Assembly: GCA_947624245.1 (NCBI GenBank)
Contig: CANQJL010000014.1
Location: 1 to 64,000 of the forward strand
Reading direction: 5' to 3'
DNA length: 64,000 nucleotides
Source of the DNA: an uncultured Acetatifactor sp.
GTDB taxonomy: Bacteria > Bacillota > Clostridia > Lachnospirales > Lachnospiraceae
Below the pieces are notes generated by a model. The model saw only the letters and a list, made by a program, of their open reading frames with translations. It searched no databases and was not told the origin of the DNA. The position numbers were made by a program, and so were the translations under genes. Of the stretch, positions 62,486 to 64,000 are shown piece after piece. The stretch's first letter is position 1; every line of letters starts with the position of its first letter.

Positions 62486-63994
62486 TCACCGATAGCGGAG
62501 CATCACAGGAATCATATAGCCGCCGTCGTTGTCAAGCACCAGGCCATACTTGGGCCGTTTTGCTTTCCCGTCATAAATATAGTAGCTTTCATATGCGCCA
62601 TGAGTGATATATTCATACTGATGAATCGGTCTGCCCGCCTGGTCATAATCGGTCTGCCTGGTCTGGCCAAAGGTGCTGAATACCATGGGATCGTGGACAT
62701 AATATTTGCAGTAAAGGGTTCCGTCGTCTCGGTATATCCATCTTATGGATACCCAGGTCCTCTCCTCCTCCGCTTCCTCCGAAAATACGGGGAATTCTCT
62801 GATCCCCTTCACCTCATAATAAGACAGCCGGTCGTCGTCCGTATAGCCCGTGTTCACCTGCGTGACGCCCTCCAGCCCGGCGGCGTCTTCCCCTTCGCCT
62901 GCCAGGACGGAATATGTATCATCGTCCCATGCCGCGCGATCGATTCCCTCCAGCAGGAAGCCGCTGCACTGCACGATCTTCTCCAGCGCATAATTGTACT
63001 CGTAGGAATAGCAAAAGCCGCAGCACCTGCCTGCGCTTTCGTCCAGATACAGCTCCAATTCCAGATTCTGCATACGGTCATAATATTGATAAAAAGGCTC
63101 CGCATCCGAGAACCCGCTCTCTTCGAGAAGCTGTTCCCTGCTCTCATAGGTCTTCGTCTCCAGATCCCAATCGTCTTCTGTGTCAGATCTGACTATCGCC
63201 ACGGGGATTTCTTCCTGAGCGGACACATTCCAGGGCAGATGCAGCCTTCCCCGGAACAGGTCCTCATAATACTCTCCGTTCAACAGTTCACCGCTGTCGT
63301 CTCTTTTCACTTCCCCTCTGTAGATTGCCATTTTCTCCAGACAGTCCCAGATCAGAAGCTTGTCCTTTTCCATGGTCCATTGGCGCAACTCCACCACGCG
63401 CCGCGATCCCTGATTAATACAGCAGATCTTGTGCTCCTCTGTGCCGTCCCGCATGTCCGTAGTGAGAAAGGTGCCGTCTCCGTAAGCCTCGTCATACCAG
63501 GGAATCGTGATGGGCCGGGCCGTAAACCTGTCGGTCTCGTCATTCCACAAAAACAAAAGCCCTTCCGTTTCGTCCGTCTGCGCCTCCTTCGGAAAGACCG
63601 CCAGATCGGCATAGGGATACAGCTCCCCCCAGCGAAACTTCAGTTCATCGGCCTCTATATCGCACGGAAAATCCTGCAAAAGAGCGCCCTGCCCGTCATA
63701 CATCCGGATTCTGTATGCCTTCTCTCCTTCCGTTTCCTCGGTATACAGCTCCAGCCGCCAATCTTCGCTGTCAGCAGGAAAAGAGTACTCGATCTCCTCG
63801 GTAGAAACAATGGTCTCGGGCGCTTCGCTCTCCGCCTCCGGCGCGGCCGTGGGACTGCCCGACGGGATATTTTCCGAGACGCCGGCAGAGGTATCGGTCA
63901 GAGCATCTGCAGACGCCGCCCCCCTGCCGCAGCCGCCCAGCAGCACCACCGCCGTCACGGCACATATGCACATCCACGCCCTTCTATGTCGCAT
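62486..63994 (-). CDS. probable lipoprotein, function unknown
   Basis: This 502-residue protein has a lipoprotein signal peptide with the lipobox LLGGC (Cys22) after a hydrophobic stretch. A Ser/Ala/Pro/Glu-rich linker follows to about 65, then a mainly beta-like acidic domain with many aromatic residues and YYEVKGIREF and HQYEYITHGAYESYYIYD blocks. I recognise no catalytic motif or family. It would sit on the outer face of the membrane. The ATG is only six bases from the window end, so the upstream context is cut off; a start at 63973 is possible. Confidence 0.75.
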   Translation of the reverse strand: MRHRRAWMCICAVTAVVLLGGCGRGAASADALTDTSAGVSENIPSGSPTAAPEAESEAPETIVSTEEIEYSFPADSEDWRLELYTEETEGEKAYRIRMYDGQGALLQDFPCDIEADELKFRWGELYPYADLAVFPKEAQTDETEGLLFLWNDETDRFTARPITIPWYDEAYGDGTFLTTDMRDGTEEHKICCINQGSRRVVELRQWTMEKDKLLIWDCLEKMAIYRGEVKRDDSGELLNGEYYEDLFRGRLHLPWNVSAQEEIPVAIVRSDTEDDWDLETKTYESREQLLEESGFSDAEPFYQYYDRMQNLELELYLDESAGRCCGFCYSYEYNYALEKIVQCSGFLLEGIDRAAWDDDTYSVLAGEGEDAAGLEGVTQVNTGYTDDDRLSYYEVKGIREFPVFSEEAEEERTWVSIRWIYRDDGTLYCKYYVHDPMVFSTFGQTRQTDYDQAGRPIHQYEYITHGAYESYYIYDGKAKRPKYGLVLDNDGGYMIPVMLRYR

Positions 63995-64000
63995 CTTCCC

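Noticed and set aside
1-64000. CRISPR arrays, tRNA or rRNA genes
   Set aside because: I found no regularly spaced direct repeats and no tRNA- or rRNA-like conserved segments on either strand.

Overview
The window looks like chromosomal DNA of a flagellated, spore-forming member of the Clostridia, most likely family Lachnospiraceae. This is inferred from gene content: spoIIID, a SleB-type hydrolase, csrA/fliW beside flagellar filament genes, an S-box upstream of metK, dnaE-pfkA linkage and clostridial sigma-A promoters. The core DNA is moderately GC-rich. Two stretches are clearly AT-richer by eye: about 2.4-4.75 kb and about 39.1-47.2 kb. I see no rRNA or tRNA gene and no CRISPR array.

Layout: 0.1-2.5 kb, minus strand, rpmG-secE-nusG-rplK-rplA behind a TTGACG-N17-TATAGT promoter. 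2.6-7.4 kb, plus strand, an AT-rich polytopic membrane protein and an orphan hybrid histidine kinase with two receiver domains. 7.6-33.9 kb, almost all minus strand, housekeeping genes: greA-lysS; a GDSL esterase-argF-(DUF6145-like)-coaX-dusB-unknown cluster; nfeD plus an SPFH protein; a SleB hydrolase; dnaE-pfkA-trmH-proC; metK behind a SAM-I riboswitch; murA; an M23/LysM/G5 peptidase; a Y-family polymerase on the plus strand; and a hendecad-repeat protein, flavin reductase and GT-C glycosyltransferase operon. 34.2-39.0 kb: a small alarmone synthetase, a small conserved protein, a hemolysin-III protein, a UDP-sugar pyrophosphorylase with galE, and spoIIID.

39.1-47.2 kb is an AT-rich accessory (defence) island between spoIIID and the flagellar genes. 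In the direction of transcription it carries a small HTH regulator, a fused two-domain adenine methyltransferase, a BstNBI/AlwI-family type IIS endonuclease with an unusual C-terminal pair of FGEG motifs, an XRE-ImmA/IrrE gene split by an in-frame amber codon, a PIN-like DUF4411 protein, decayed gene fragments, an unrecognised 419-residue tail-anchored protein and a transposase remnant resembling IS256.

47.3-60.7 kb is a late flagellar locus. A plus-strand FliD-like protein stands apart. The minus-strand series is flgM-flgN-flgK-flgK-flgL-fliW-csrA-flaG-fliD-fliS-fliT, with clear sigma-28 promoters before flgM and flaG. An XRE regulator and UDP-galactopyranose mutase form a small operon between these two parts. 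60.7-64 kb holds pilT, a CobU-like P-loop protein and a lipoprotein.

Functionally, sigma-28/FlgM controls filament assembly, FliW/CsrA couples filament export to translation, and glf could feed galactofuranose into surface glycans. The most promising unexplained material is in the island: the 419-residue protein, the amber-split ImmA/PIN pair and the endonuclease with an added UvrD-like tail.
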